10,330 nucleotides of DNA from Deltaproteobacteria bacterium (GCA_024639205.1 JAHEIV010000070.1:1-10330), one strand, 5' to 3'. Counted from the first letter of the stretch, positions 1 to 7,773 are shown. The notes: generated by a model not told the origin, from the letters alone. A program made the numbers and translations.

Positions 1-298
1 CCAGCCGCTGCGCCAGGTCCGCCCAGGCATGATCAAATACGAACTCTCCACTGCTGTGGCCTTTCAGATACAGGGGAGCGGCACCCACCATCCGGTCGTC
101 GGACCAGACGATGAGGTGGATCGGCAACCAGCCGGTTTCTGCCCGAACACTTCCGGAGTCCTCCAAAAGGCGCAGCCACTCGTATTCCAGCAAAGGAGTC
201 TGCAGGGGAACGGCCAGCGCATCCCAGGCCTGACGATCAATGTCCGATATCCTGTTTGTCCATTCCAGGCGATATGACGGGGGCTGTTGCGGTGCCAT
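1..298 (-). CDS. FemAB-like / GNAT-fold N-acyltransferase (PF04339-type), 3' part outside window
   Basis: Reading leftward from the ATG at 298-296, 99 codons are visible before the window edge, so the C-terminus is missing. The visible part matches the N-terminus of the FemAB-like family often annotated as 'peptidoglycan biosynthesis protein' or GNAT N-acetyltransferase. Seen: W25-D-A-L, then PLLEYEWLRLLEDSGS (35-50), GW-P-HL (56-62), VGAAPLYLKGHS (71-82) and FVFDHAWA (86-93). From family knowledge these are double-GNAT-fold enzymes thought to transfer acyl or aminoacyl groups, but the substrate is generally unknown and cannot be told here. The start is fixed because a TAA lies four codons upstream in frame (310-308). 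No strong Shine-Dalgarno is seen. The gene lies 136 nt downstream of the RHH-like gene on the same strand. Family call fairly sure; biochemical role unknown. Confidence 0.82.
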   Translation of the reverse strand, partial: MAPQQPPSYRLEWTNRISDIDRQAWDALAVPLQTPLLEYEWLRLLEDSGSVRAETGWLPIHLIVWSDDRMVGAAPLYLKGHSSGEFVFDHAWADLAQRL

Positions 299-392
299 AA
301 GCTTATGTTAGGACTGCAGGCAAGGCTGTCAAGCATTGGATTGCAAAGCGGGGGTCGGCCAAAGATATGCGAGCGGGCCGTGTGTATCCCAT

Positions 393-415
393 TGCGAAAG
401 GGTTGATTTTTCGCA
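393..415. repeat. Perfect 7-bp inverted repeat between the RHH-like and FemAB-like genes
   Basis: TGCGAAA (393-399) and TTTCGCA (409-415) are perfect complements around a 9-nt centre. There is no T-run on either side in either direction, so it is not a classical intrinsic terminator. It could be an operator for the FemAB-like gene or a weak mRNA hairpin. Confidence 0.4.
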
Positions 416-434
416 TACTGCTGAGCTATGTAAA

Positions 435-1028
435 TCAAAAATTCTCTATGACCTTACCCTTCTCGATAAAAGCGGCGATGTCGTCTCTGGTGCTGACCAT
501 ACCCATCATGGCCTTTTCCAGCTGATCGTAAACCGGATCCCCAGGTCCGAGGGTCTGTTCAGCCCCCATGAGGATTTTCTCGGCGGTGTCCAGAAAATCG
601 TCCAATCGTGAGAGCAGTTTTTTACGTTCTGCGTGTCGCTCCTTTTCTTTGGCGATGACCGGCTGCAGCCGCTGAATCGAAAACTCCACCAGCGCATTGC
701 GGGATGCAGAATATTCTTTTGCGGCCCTGTCCAGACACGAAAGGGTGCGTCGGCTCAACACGTAGGTTTTCTGCATTCGACTGGACAGATCACGGGAGAC
801 GGAACCCATCTGCAGGGCGATTCTTTCCAGGGATTCGAGATCATCGATCAGATGATCGAACAGGGACTTTTGTTTGATACCCAGGTGGACGGAAACCGCG
901 CTCATGGTTTCGATCGCCTTCTCGGTCAGCTTGAACGTTGCCCGAACCGACTGGCGACCGCGCAAGTCCCTGGAAGACGGTTGAGACAAGATGATTTCAA
1001 CCGGCTTCTCTTTTTTGTCCTCTTTCAT
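435..1028 (-). CDS. Hypothetical protein with two tandem ribbon-helix-helix-like segments
   Basis: A 197-residue protein. I chose the ATG at 1028-1026 because GGAGGT (1040-1035) lies 6 nt before it; the TTG one codon upstream is only 3 nt from that site. Residues 25-64 read as a ribbon-helix-helix unit: a short strand (VRATFKL), a helix, a turn at LG (49-50) and a second helix ending at L64. Residues 87-121 repeat the pattern (KTYVLS, helix, turn, helix ending SIQRL). The two units align without gaps at an offset of 57 residues over T31-L64 and T88-L121, with matching T, L, L, I, L positions and many conservative pairs. The remainder (about 125-197) is highly charged and helical. RHH proteins are usually small DNA-binding repressors, so an autoregulatory DNA-binding role is an inference. 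Not assigned to a named family. Confidence 0.85.
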   Translation of the reverse strand: MKEDKKEKPVEIILSQPSSRDLRGRQSVRATFKLTEKAIETMSAVSVHLGIKQKSLFDHLIDDLESLERIALQMGSVSRDLSSRMQKTYVLSRRTLSCLDRAAKEYSASRNALVEFSIQRLQPVIAKEKERHAERKKLLSRLDDFLDTAEKILMGAEQTLGPGDPVYDQLEKAMMGMVSTRDDIAAFIEKGKVIENF

Positions 1029-1055
1029 CAAACGACCTCCCGGCGGTTATAGTTG

Positions 1056-1120
1056 GAACGACCGTATTACTTATCTATAATAATAATGTTTAATAATGCA
1101 ACTGTTTTTAATATTATTTG
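1056..1120 (-). promoter_or_regulatory. AT-rich promoter/operator region of the RHH-like gene, with a 10-bp-periodic direct repeat
   Basis: This stretch is far richer in A/T than its surroundings. On the plus strand TAATAATG occurs at 1081-1088 and again at 1091-1098, exactly 10 bp apart. An 8-bp palindrome TAATATTA follows at 1109-1116. On the minus strand a possible -35 (TTGCAT) and -10 (TATAGA) are separated by 16 bp, with the direct repeat lying in and next to the spacer. The position just upstream of an RHH-like gene suggests autoregulation. The promoter match is modest. Confidence 0.4.
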
Positions 1121-1200
1121 ATCTGCGCAACACCATTCGCCGAACCTGGTGGGCATGATCGGTTGCGTTTCGAATGGGGTTGCGGTAGTTTGAACCGAAT

Positions 1201-1235
1201 CGACAGCCGATCCGATTTTCCCGGAATCGCTGTCG
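1201..1235 (+). repeat. Bulged hairpin in the sppA leader
   Basis: CGACAGC (1201-1207) pairs with GCTGTCG (1229-1235). After a bulged C1208, GATCCG (1209-1214) pairs with CGG-ATC (1222-1228, A1225 bulged). The loop is 7 nt (1215-1221). This gives about 13 base pairs in 35 nt. It ends 67 nt before the sppA start codon. No T-run follows on either strand, so it is more likely a leader structure or binding site than a terminator. Confidence 0.45.
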
Positions 1236-1302
1236 GCTGAATTTCCACGAAAACAGACCGGTTCTGTGGGCCGGCTTTCCGTAAATAAAGGGGGCAGTCG
1301 TC

Positions 1303-3159
1303 GTGGCAAAAATCCTATCGAGTATGGGACGGTTTCTTCAAAAAACCTGGAATCTGATCACCCTCTTTCGAAGGGTGCTCGGCAACCTGTTGTTTCTATC
1401 CTTTCTGGTTTTACTGGTTGGGATCTGGTTTTTCCGCAGCGACGAACAGGTTCCGACCGGAGCGGCGCTGGTGTTCGCTCCGGTCGGCAATATCGTCGAG
1501 CAAACAGCCGAACCGTTGCTGGTGGATCGGTTTTTCGGCGGGACTGTCCGCCAGGAAGTGTCCCTCGGCGACCTGATCGACGGAATTGATCATGCCGCCG
1601 GGGACGAGAACATTAAAATCCTTTTGCTCGATTTACGCAGCCTGGAATGGGCCGGTATCAGTAAACTGCAAGAAGTCGGTGTGGCGCTGAAACGGTTTCG
1701 GCAAAGTGGAAAAGAGATTGTTGCCTTCGGCGAGTATTTCAACCAGCAGCAATACTATTTGGCCGCCCACGCCGACCGAATCTATCTTCATCCCATGGGT
1801 CGGGTTTGGATCAGTGGATACGGTGTTTACCGCAAGTACCTTCAGTCCGCGTTGGAAAAACTGCTGGTACAACTGCACGTTTTCCGGGTCGGTACCTACA
1901 AATCCGCACTGGAGCCTTTTTTTCGCAACGATATGTCCGCCGAGGCCAAAGAGTCCAATACCGCCTGGCTCAAAGTGCTATGGGAGGCCTACAGAAACGA
2001 CATCGCCGAGCTGCGGGGCATCGATCCGGGTGATGTAGACGCGTGGATCAATGCCATGGATGTTTATCTGGCCAAGGAAGATGGCGACGCAGGCAGGATG
2101 GCCGTTAATCTGGGTCTGGTGGATGAACTCAAGACGCGGGATGAGGTCCGCGACGAACTGGTCCGTCTGGTCGGTCGGGATAAAAAAACCGAAACATACA
2201 AACAAATATCGTTCACCCGTTATCTCGACTTGGTGAGTTCGGAGCTTCGAAAAACAGAGTCGCAGCGCGGTAAAGTCGGTATGATCGTGGCCAGAGGCGT
2301 TATCATGGACGGCAAGCAGCCTGCAGGAAGGATTGGCGGAGATTCGATGGCCAGCTTAATTCAGCGCGCACGACGGAATCCGGAGATCGACGCGCTGGTG
2401 CTGCGTATCAACAGCGGCGGCGGCAGCGCCCTGGCTTCGGAGATCATTCGTCGCGAAGTCGAGTTGACCCGCGTCGCAGGAAAACCGGTCGTGGTATCCA
2501 TGAGTTCGGTAGCCGCTTCCGGCGGATACTGGATCGCGGTATCCGCCGACAGGATCTGGGCGTTGCCCACCACCGTCACCGGCTCCATCGGTATCTTCGC
2601 GGCTCTGCCAACCTTTGAGCGTTCGCTGGAAGCGCTGGGAATTCACACCGACGGAGTCGGAACAACGAAACTGGCCGGTGCTTTTGATCTATCGCGACCC
2701 TTGAATCCTTTGCTGGCAGACATTTTGCAGCGCTCTATCGAACGCGGCTACCGTCAATTCGTCAACCGCGTGGCGGAAGGTCGTCAGTTGGATCCAGCCG
2801 TGGTGGAGAAAGTAGCCCAGGGGAGAGTATGGGCCGGGAAAACGGCCTTTGAGCTGGGCCTGGTGGATGCACTGGGTGGCCTGGAAGATGCCGTGCAATC
2901 CGCGGCCTCGCTGGCCGAACTGGATGAGTTCGATGTCGTGCCGATTGAAGCGCCTCAGACGGCCCGCGAGCAACTGCTGAAGAAACTGATCCGCTTTCTG
3001 GTTCGAACGGTTGTCGACGAAACGCACTCCATCCATGGAGGAGAGCAACTGCGGGCTGCCGGGGCAGTGTTGGGTATAGAGACGATGGAGATACTTCGGG
3101 CACTCAACGACCCGCTTCACACCTATGCATTGTGCCTGATGTGCAGCGAGCCATATTAG
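1303..3159 (+). CDS. sppA: Signal peptide peptidase SppA, 67K (protease IV) type
   Basis: A 618-residue protein, the length expected for the E. coli-type double-domain SppA (MEROPS S49). It cleaves residual signal peptides in the inner membrane, facing the periplasm, with a Ser/Lys dyad. The catalytic lysine is K200 in GTYKSALEPF and the catalytic serine is S406 in SSVAASGGYW, both at positions equivalent to E. coli K209 and S409. TGSIGIF (425-431) follows as usual. One N-terminal membrane anchor spans about residues 28-44 after a basic stretch. The region about 56-290 is the N-terminal S49-like domain; about 325-540 is the C-terminal one. The start is GTG with AAGGGGG 8 nt upstream; an internal ATG at codon 8 is less likely. 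The usual NSPGG motif reads NSGGG here (370-374). The gene stands alone on the plus strand, convergent with the M16 gene. Confidence 0.96.
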   Translation: MAKILSSMGRFLQKTWNLITLFRRVLGNLLFLSFLVLLVGIWFFRSDEQVPTGAALVFAPVGNIVEQTAEPLLVDRFFGGTVRQEVSLGDLIDGIDHAAGDENIKILLLDLRSLEWAGISKLQEVGVALKRFRQSGKEIVAFGEYFNQQQYYLAAHADRIYLHPMGRVWISGYGVYRKYLQSALEKLLVQLHVFRVGTYKSALEPFFRNDMSAEAKESNTAWLKVLWEAYRNDIAELRGIDPGDVDAWINAMDVYLAKEDGDAGRMAVNLGLVDELKTRDEVRDELVRLVGRDKKTETYKQISFTRYLDLVSSELRKTESQRGKVGMIVARGVIMDGKQPAGRIGGDSMASLIQRARRNPEIDALVLRINSGGGSALASEIIRREVELTRVAGKPVVVSMSSVAASGGYWIAVSADRIWALPTTVTGSIGIFAALPTFERSLEALGIHTDGVGTTKLAGAFDLSRPLNPLLADILQRSIERGYRQFVNRVAEGRQLDPAVVEKVAQGRVWAGKTAFELGLVDALGGLEDAVQSAASLAELDEFDVVPIEAPQTAREQLLKKLIRFLVRTVVDETHSIHGGEQLRAAGAVLGIETMEILRALNDPLHTYALCLMCSEPY

Positions 3160-3406
3160 CGCATTTCGAAAAGGCGGTTATGGGTCCGGTGTTCCGCCAA
3201 TGGACACATTGGGGGGCCGGCTCACCAGGATCGGGGGGCCCAAATCACCGATCCATAATGCAACCTGCCGTATATACGCCGTTTTTTAGCCTTCCGCCGC
3301 GTTGACCGCGTCCGATCATCGATCAGATGGCATCTCGTTTTTCAAAGGGCACGAAACACTGCGCCACCATTTTTTCGATCGGCGCTATTGTTCCCGCCGA
3401 AGATGT
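3160..3406. other. Convergent intergenic region with short inverted repeats, no gene seen
   Basis: This gap lies between the ends of sppA and the M16 peptidase gene. It holds a compact hairpin, CCAATG-GACA-CATTGG (3197-3212), a 7-bp inverted repeat GGATCGG/CCGATCC (3228-3234 and 3248-3254), a 10-bp palindrome CGTATATACG (3269-3278) and a T6 run (3282-3287). None forms a textbook intrinsic terminator, although together they could end transcription from sppA. No coding potential was recognised. Confidence 0.5.
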
Positions 3407-6400
3407 TTATCGAAGAGTGATCTCCCGGAAGGGCAGATCGAGCTTATCGGCCAATACTTTCAGGTCCTCCCCCAGCGTTTTGATACGGACATTGGTTCGT
3501 TGAACCGGGGTGGTTTTGTCGGCAACCACAAAGATCTGCAACCGGCTTGCATCCAGGTGCTTGCGGGCAAGCGCCAACACTGTCGCACGGTTTGTTTCCA
3601 TGTAGGCATCCTGGATTTTCTCCAGGGTGTTCAGCGGTTCGCTACGCAGATGATACTGACCGTAGACTTTCACCAGGTCAAACGGATTGTCGACATTGAA
3701 CACAAAGCTGTTGAGCGCTTCCATCCGCTTGAGCTCCAGTTCGAATTGGGGGATCCCCTGCTGCAAACCCTGCATGATCTTTATCGTCTCCGAAATGGCA
3801 GTGGGTGTGCTGTCTGCCTTGCATCCGATGTATCCAAGCAGCATGCCGGCCTGCCATTTGTAGGTCTGGAAAAAACCGGCCGAGTAAACCAACCCCAGAT
3901 CGTCCCGCAACCGGGTGTACAGTAGCGAGTCGCTGCCACCGAAAAGATCCATGAGCAGCCGAATTTTCCAGAAATCCGGATGGGTACGTTTGACGCTCGG
4001 GGCAGCCAGTATGACCTGCGATTGAACCTGACCGGGTTTGTGAATGAGGGCCAGTACCGGAGGCGTTTCCGGTGGATTGTGCAGCCGCCGTTGAGACGGC
4101 GCTGCGTTGGGCAGGGATTTTAACAAAGTGCGGATACCGTCCACGGCCTTCTCTTTGGAAATATCGCCCGATACAGCCACCACCATATTGCCGGGAACGA
4201 AGTGCTTGCCAAGAAATGCGCGCAGGTCCTCGGCGGTGATTTTCGGTATGGTGGTAAGTCCTTGCAGTGGATCCCTGCCGTACGGATGACCGGCAAAATG
4301 CCAGATCATCGCTTCCCGCATGGCTACCGACTGAGCGTCTTCTCCGGAGCGTCGCAGTTCGGTAGCGGTTTGTTCTTTTACCACCCGGACCACCCCGGCA
4401 TCAAAGGCCGGGCGGTTGAGCACCTCCTGCATCAGAGACAGGCCCTTCTGCCATTCATCCCGGAGAACGGAAAGACTGATCGTCGAATAGTCCTGCCGCA
4501 CGGAAAACGACAAATGGATGGCATTTGCATCCAAGGTCTCGGCCAATTCCTGGGGAGAATACTTTTCCGTGCCACCTTTGATCAGGGTGCCGTTCAATAC
4601 AGCCGCCAGCCCCGTTTTAGACGCCTCGATATCCACCGCGCCTGCTTTTACCAGAATGGTCATGTCGATGAGCGGCAGTTCGGTATTCGGCAGGTAATAG
4701 ATCGGGGTCGGACCGATTGTCGCGGTCTCCGCCGGTGGGAAGACGATCTTGGAGGGTCTGCGCTCAAAAGACAGCGGGTGCTTCCATCCTGTCGGCGTCG
4801 GATAGATGGATTGATTCTCCAAAGATATCGCTCGTGAAGACCTTGCAGCAGTCGACCCGCTCACTGTCCGGGTTTCTATATACGGCGGGGTTTCCTTCGG
4901 CTGCCCTCCGGGTATGACGGCAACGCTGGAGCGGTTTTCTTCCCGGAAATACGTATTGGCAACCCGTTGGATGTCTTCCGGTTTCACCGCAGCGATTCGG
5001 TCCAGGTAGTCGTTGATATAGCCCCATCCGGTTTGTACCTCCAGTGTAGCCAGCAGACTTGCCAGGTCTTCATTGCTGCGCATGCGGTTGAGATAATCGC
5101 GCTCGTTCAACTTCTTGATTCGCAGCAATTCTTTTTCCGACACCAGCTCTTGCCGCAAACGTTCCAGCTCAGCCAGCAGCAATTGCTCCAAAGATCGGCA
5201 GGCCTCCCGGTAGGCAGAGCGCAGCTCCGCTTCGGTCGGATTCGGGTTTTTTTTCAACATTTCCGGTTCATTGGGGGATCCGCCCAAGATCACCATGCCG
5301 GCATACCGGTTGTCAGGATTATAGGCCCAGGCTTCAGCTGCCAGTCCTTTGTTAACGATGTTCTGATTCATGCGGGCGCTGCGGCCCTCACTCAGGATCA
5401 TGGTCAACGCATCGAGGGCGTAAAAGTCATCGGTACCCATGCGGGCGCCATGATATCCGATACGCACCAGGGGGGTCCGCGCACCGTTCAAGTATCGGAC
5501 ATTATTACGAGGACCTGCTTGCGCCGGCTCTGCAGTCAGGTTTTCCGGACTGCGTTTTCCGGCTGGATAGCGGCTGAAGTAGCGTTGTGCCAGTCGCCGT
5601 ACCTGCGCAACCGTGATATCCCCCACCAGAACACAGACCGCATTGGTCGGGTTGTAATATTTACGGTGGAAATCAATGGCGTCACGGGTGTTGTAGAAAG
5701 ACATGTCCGATTTCCAGCCGATGGTTGGGTTTCGATATGGATGGGCTGTGTAAGCAGCGGAATTGAGATCCACCCATGCGGCCCCGTTCGGATTGTTGAC
5801 GTACCGAAATGCCCATTCTCGCTGAACCACTTCTTTTTCGACATAAAATTCGCGCCAGGAAGGCTCGAACAACTGTTCACTGATGATCGAAAACCATTGC
5901 TCCAGCATGTCCGCCGGAACCGACGCGATGTATTGAGTTTCATCTCTGGTGGTGAAGGCATTGATGCCGACCGCCCCGTTTTTTCCCAGCTGGGAAGAGA
6001 ATACCTGGGGAACGTAAATTTTTTGCACTTCTTCGCGTAGTTTGACCATTTCGGCCAGCTTTTTGCGGATCAGCTCCTTATCCGGATTGCGCCGGCGTGT
6101 TTCAGCCAATACCACCTGGTAGGCACCTTCGATGGCCTCCTGCAGCTGGCGGTCTTTCTTTGGATCCAAACTGCCGAAATTCTTGGTTCCCTTGAACATC
6201 ATGTGCTCCAGCAGATGAGCGATACCGGTTTTCCCGGTTTCCTCCAGCGCGGATCCGGCGCGAATTGCCAGCCGACAGGCGATTTGCGGGGCCGTTGGTC
6301 TTTCAACAACCAGAAAGAGCATACCGTTGTCTGTCCGAAACTCTTTTACGTCTATGTTTAGTTTATGCTCTGTGTCGACGGCACCGGCCGGCACCGCCGG

Positions 6401-6445
6401 CATTGTGAGCAAAAAAGCGATGATCAGAGCGTTGATCCACTTCAT
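3407..6445 (-). CDS. Secreted two-domain M16 (pitrilysin/insulinase-type) zinc metallopeptidase
   Basis: A 1012-residue protein. The ATG at 6445 is chosen because AGGAGG lies 6 nt upstream and a signal peptide follows (hydrophobic core 5-18, likely cleavage after AGA, residue 22). The longer open frame upstream only overlaps lplA. The N-terminal M16 domain has the inverted zinc site H77-L-L-E80-H81, then INAFTTRDETQY (161-172), and the probable third ligand E210 in VVQREW. The second M16 domain (about 570-1012) has lost the zinc motif: LAAVLNGTLIKGG near 608-620 stands where HxxEH would be. It keeps the GLVYS signature of the closing half. This active-plus-inactive clam-shell is typical of the family. 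A charged, probably helical insert lies at about 93-150. The likely role is periplasmic degradation of peptides; the substrate is unknown. It lies 34 nt downstream of lplA, probably in the same transcript. Confidence 0.93.
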   Translation of the reverse strand: MKWINALIIAFLLTMPAVPAGAVDTEHKLNIDVKEFRTDNGMLFLVVERPTAPQIACRLAIRAGSALEETGKTGIAHLLEHMMFKGTKNFGSLDPKKDRQLQEAIEGAYQVVLAETRRRNPDKELIRKKLAEMVKLREEVQKIYVPQVFSSQLGKNGAVGINAFTTRDETQYIASVPADMLEQWFSIISEQLFEPSWREFYVEKEVVQREWAFRYVNNPNGAAWVDLNSAAYTAHPYRNPTIGWKSDMSFYNTRDAIDFHRKYYNPTNAVCVLVGDITVAQVRRLAQRYFSRYPAGKRSPENLTAEPAQAGPRNNVRYLNGARTPLVRIGYHGARMGTDDFYALDALTMILSEGRSARMNQNIVNKGLAAEAWAYNPDNRYAGMVILGGSPNEPEMLKKNPNPTEAELRSAYREACRSLEQLLLAELERLRQELVSEKELLRIKKLNERDYLNRMRSNEDLASLLATLEVQTGWGYINDYLDRIAAVKPEDIQRVANTYFREENRSSVAVIPGGQPKETPPYIETRTVSGSTAARSSRAISLENQSIYPTPTGWKHPLSFERRPSKIVFPPAETATIGPTPIYYLPNTELPLIDMTILVKAGAVDIEASKTGLAAVLNGTLIKGGTEKYSPQELAETLDANAIHLSFSVRQDYSTISLSVLRDEWQKGLSLMQEVLNRPAFDAGVVRVVKEQTATELRRSGEDAQSVAMREAMIWHFAGHPYGRDPLQGLTTIPKITAEDLRAFLGKHFVPGNMVVAVSGDISKEKAVDGIRTLLKSLPNAAPSQRRLHNPPETPPVLALIHKPGQVQSQVILAAPSVKRTHPDFWKIRLLMDLFGGSDSLLYTRLRDDLGLVYSAGFFQTYKWQAGMLLGYIGCKADSTPTAISETIKIMQGLQQGIPQFELELKRMEALNSFVFNVDNPFDLVKVYGQYHLRSEPLNTLEKIQDAYMETNRATVLALARKHLDASRLQIFVVADKTTPVQRTNVRIKTLGEDLKVLADKLDLPFREITLR

Positions 6446-6479
6446 GAAATGCCTCCTGATACAGCATTGCCGGTATGGG

Positions 6480-7469
6480 TTAATTGAAACAAATTTCATT
6501 CGCCAGCGGCTCCACCGCCGGAAAGCGGCTGCCGGTGGCGACAGGTAGGTCATCAAGCGCTTTTCGGATTTCATCCCGTTCATAGCGGGTTCCGGTCAGG
6601 TGCTTTCCAAGCTCACGCCACTTGCCGTTACCTTTTTCCGGATCAAGATCAACGATGGCGGCTATTTTCCCACGATGAACATCGATCCGCAGGCGATGCT
6701 GGCCCTGGCCGTTTTTCATCACTGAAAAATCCGGTGTGCGACCGAAGGTCCAGTCCCAAGAACGGTATTTTTGCGCAGCTAGCCGGTAAATACGCTTCCA
6801 GTGGCGATCGTCAAGCGACACCTTCTGCATCCTGCCCATCTCCTTTCTGAGCAGCCCGAGCAGCCGTTTCTTGAAATGATCCAGATCCACGGATCGATCC
6901 AGCAGCGGACGAATGTTTGCCACCGGATGATAAACGGATTGGATCGCTTTGGTCTGCAGCCGGCTCGCTGGCGGCGTTAGTGCCCGCGCCAGAGCCCGCA
7001 GATCCGCATCAAACAGAAGGGTGCCGTGTACCATGACACGGCGGGTGTTCGAAAAAAGGGCACTGCCGGAAATCTTTTTCTTTCCGACCACCAGGTCGTT
7101 GCGATCGTTTATGCGGGCACCAACCCCCATATGGTCAAGCGCACGGACAATGGGAGAAAGAAACCAACGGATGTTTTTCAAACCGCCGGCTGCCGGGTTT
7201 TGAATAAAACTGAAGTTCAGATTGCCCCTGTCGTGATATACCGCTCCACCTCCTGAAAGCCGGCGCACCAGTTGCATCCGATGCGCTTTCATGAAGCGAT
7301 GGTCGACCTCCTGCAGGATGTTCTGGTTTCGCCCGACAATTACCGACGGCTCGTTTGCATACAGCAGAAAGTATTCATGTTGGCCATCCAGACGCCGGAT
7401 ACAGTGCTCCTCCAGGGCCATGTTGACAAAAGGATCCGGATTGTCGTGATTGTCGATCAAATAACGCAT
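6480..7469 (-). CDS. lplA: Lipoate-protein ligase A
   Basis: A 329-residue protein of full LplA length, with the large BPL/LplA catalytic domain (about 1-245) and a small C-terminal domain (about 250-329). It activates free lipoate with ATP to lipoyl-AMP and transfers it to the lipoyl-domain lysine of 2-oxoacid dehydrogenase E2 subunits or glycine-cleavage H protein in the cytoplasm. Seen: PSVIVGRNQN (41-50), the binding loop RRLSGGGAVYHDRGNLNFSF (69-88), NDLVVGKKKISGSA (124-137) with the catalytic lysine K132, and HGTLLFDADL (148-157). All follow E. coli LplA closely, including K133 there. The start is the ATG at 7469; the Shine-Dalgarno is weak (GAGAT). No lipoylated protein or lipoate synthase gene is in view, so its partners lie elsewhere. 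Confidence 0.95.
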   Translation of the reverse strand: MRYLIDNHDNPDPFVNMALEEHCIRRLDGQHEYFLLYANEPSVIVGRNQNILQEVDHRFMKAHRMQLVRRLSGGGAVYHDRGNLNFSFIQNPAAGGLKNIRWFLSPIVRALDHMGVGARINDRNDLVVGKKKISGSALFSNTRRVMVHGTLLFDADLRALARALTPPASRLQTKAIQSVYHPVANIRPLLDRSVDLDHFKKRLLGLLRKEMGRMQKVSLDDRHWKRIYRLAAQKYRSWDWTFGRTPDFSVMKNGQGQHRLRIDVHRGKIAAIVDLDPEKGNGKWRELGKHLTGTRYERDEIRKALDDLPVATGSRFPAVEPLANEICFN

Positions 7470-7505
7470 CGATTCCGATCTCGTTCGGTTCGTGGTTTAG
7501 CGGTC

Positions 7506-7529
7506 GTGCGCTGTCCTGCTGGAGCGCAC
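7506..7529. repeat. 7-bp dyad next to a TTGACA hexamer upstream of lplA
   Basis: GTGCGCT (7506-7512) and AGCGCAC (7523-7529) are perfect complements around 10 nt. On the minus strand a perfect -35 hexamer TTGACA (7535-7530) abuts the dyad. No convincing -10 is found 16-18 bp further on, so this is either a regulated promoter with a poor -10 or a coincidence. It lies 37-60 nt upstream of the lplA start. Confidence 0.35.
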
Positions 7530-7773
7530 TGTCAACGGGCGCGGCCGACGATCAAAGTGGAAGGTAAGACGCCATAACAGTAGTGTCAAAGCACTTTTGC
7601 GTGATCTGGTTGCGGACCCGTCATGCAGGTTCAACAGAAACGCTCGGAGGGCATTCTGGGTGGCTCCATAGGACCGTTTACCCCTTAAATGTTTTGAATG
7701 AAGGAGAAAAAGCGACTCGTTTGCATCAGCGCTGTCTTTGAAGGGCTGTTGTGTATTTGATGGCAGTCGATGA

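Noticed and set aside
1067..1309. 80-codon minus-strand frame between the RHH-like gene and sppA
   Set aside because: It covers the promoter/leader regions and the first codons of sppA, shows no conserved pattern, and ends in a low-complexity AT-rich tail.
3197..3287. Possible intrinsic terminator of sppA
   Set aside because: The hairpins at 3197-3212 and 3228-3254 are not followed by a T-run, and the T6 at 3282-3287 is preceded only by a 10-bp palindrome that cannot form a proper stem. Listed only as inverted repeats.
3302..3925. 207-codon open frame on the plus strand, starting in the sppA/M16 gap
   Set aside because: Most of it is antisense to the M16 C-terminus. It has no ATG start with a ribosome site and no recognisable motif.
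4967..6040. 357-codon open frame on the plus strand
   Set aside because: It lies wholly antisense to the clear M16 peptidase gene, has no recognisable domain or good ribosome site, and is the kind of long shadow expected opposite a GC-rich gene.
6446..6583. N-terminal extension of the M16 frame
   Set aside because: It overlaps the lplA C-terminus out of frame and would place the strong AGGAGG site and signal peptide inside the protein.
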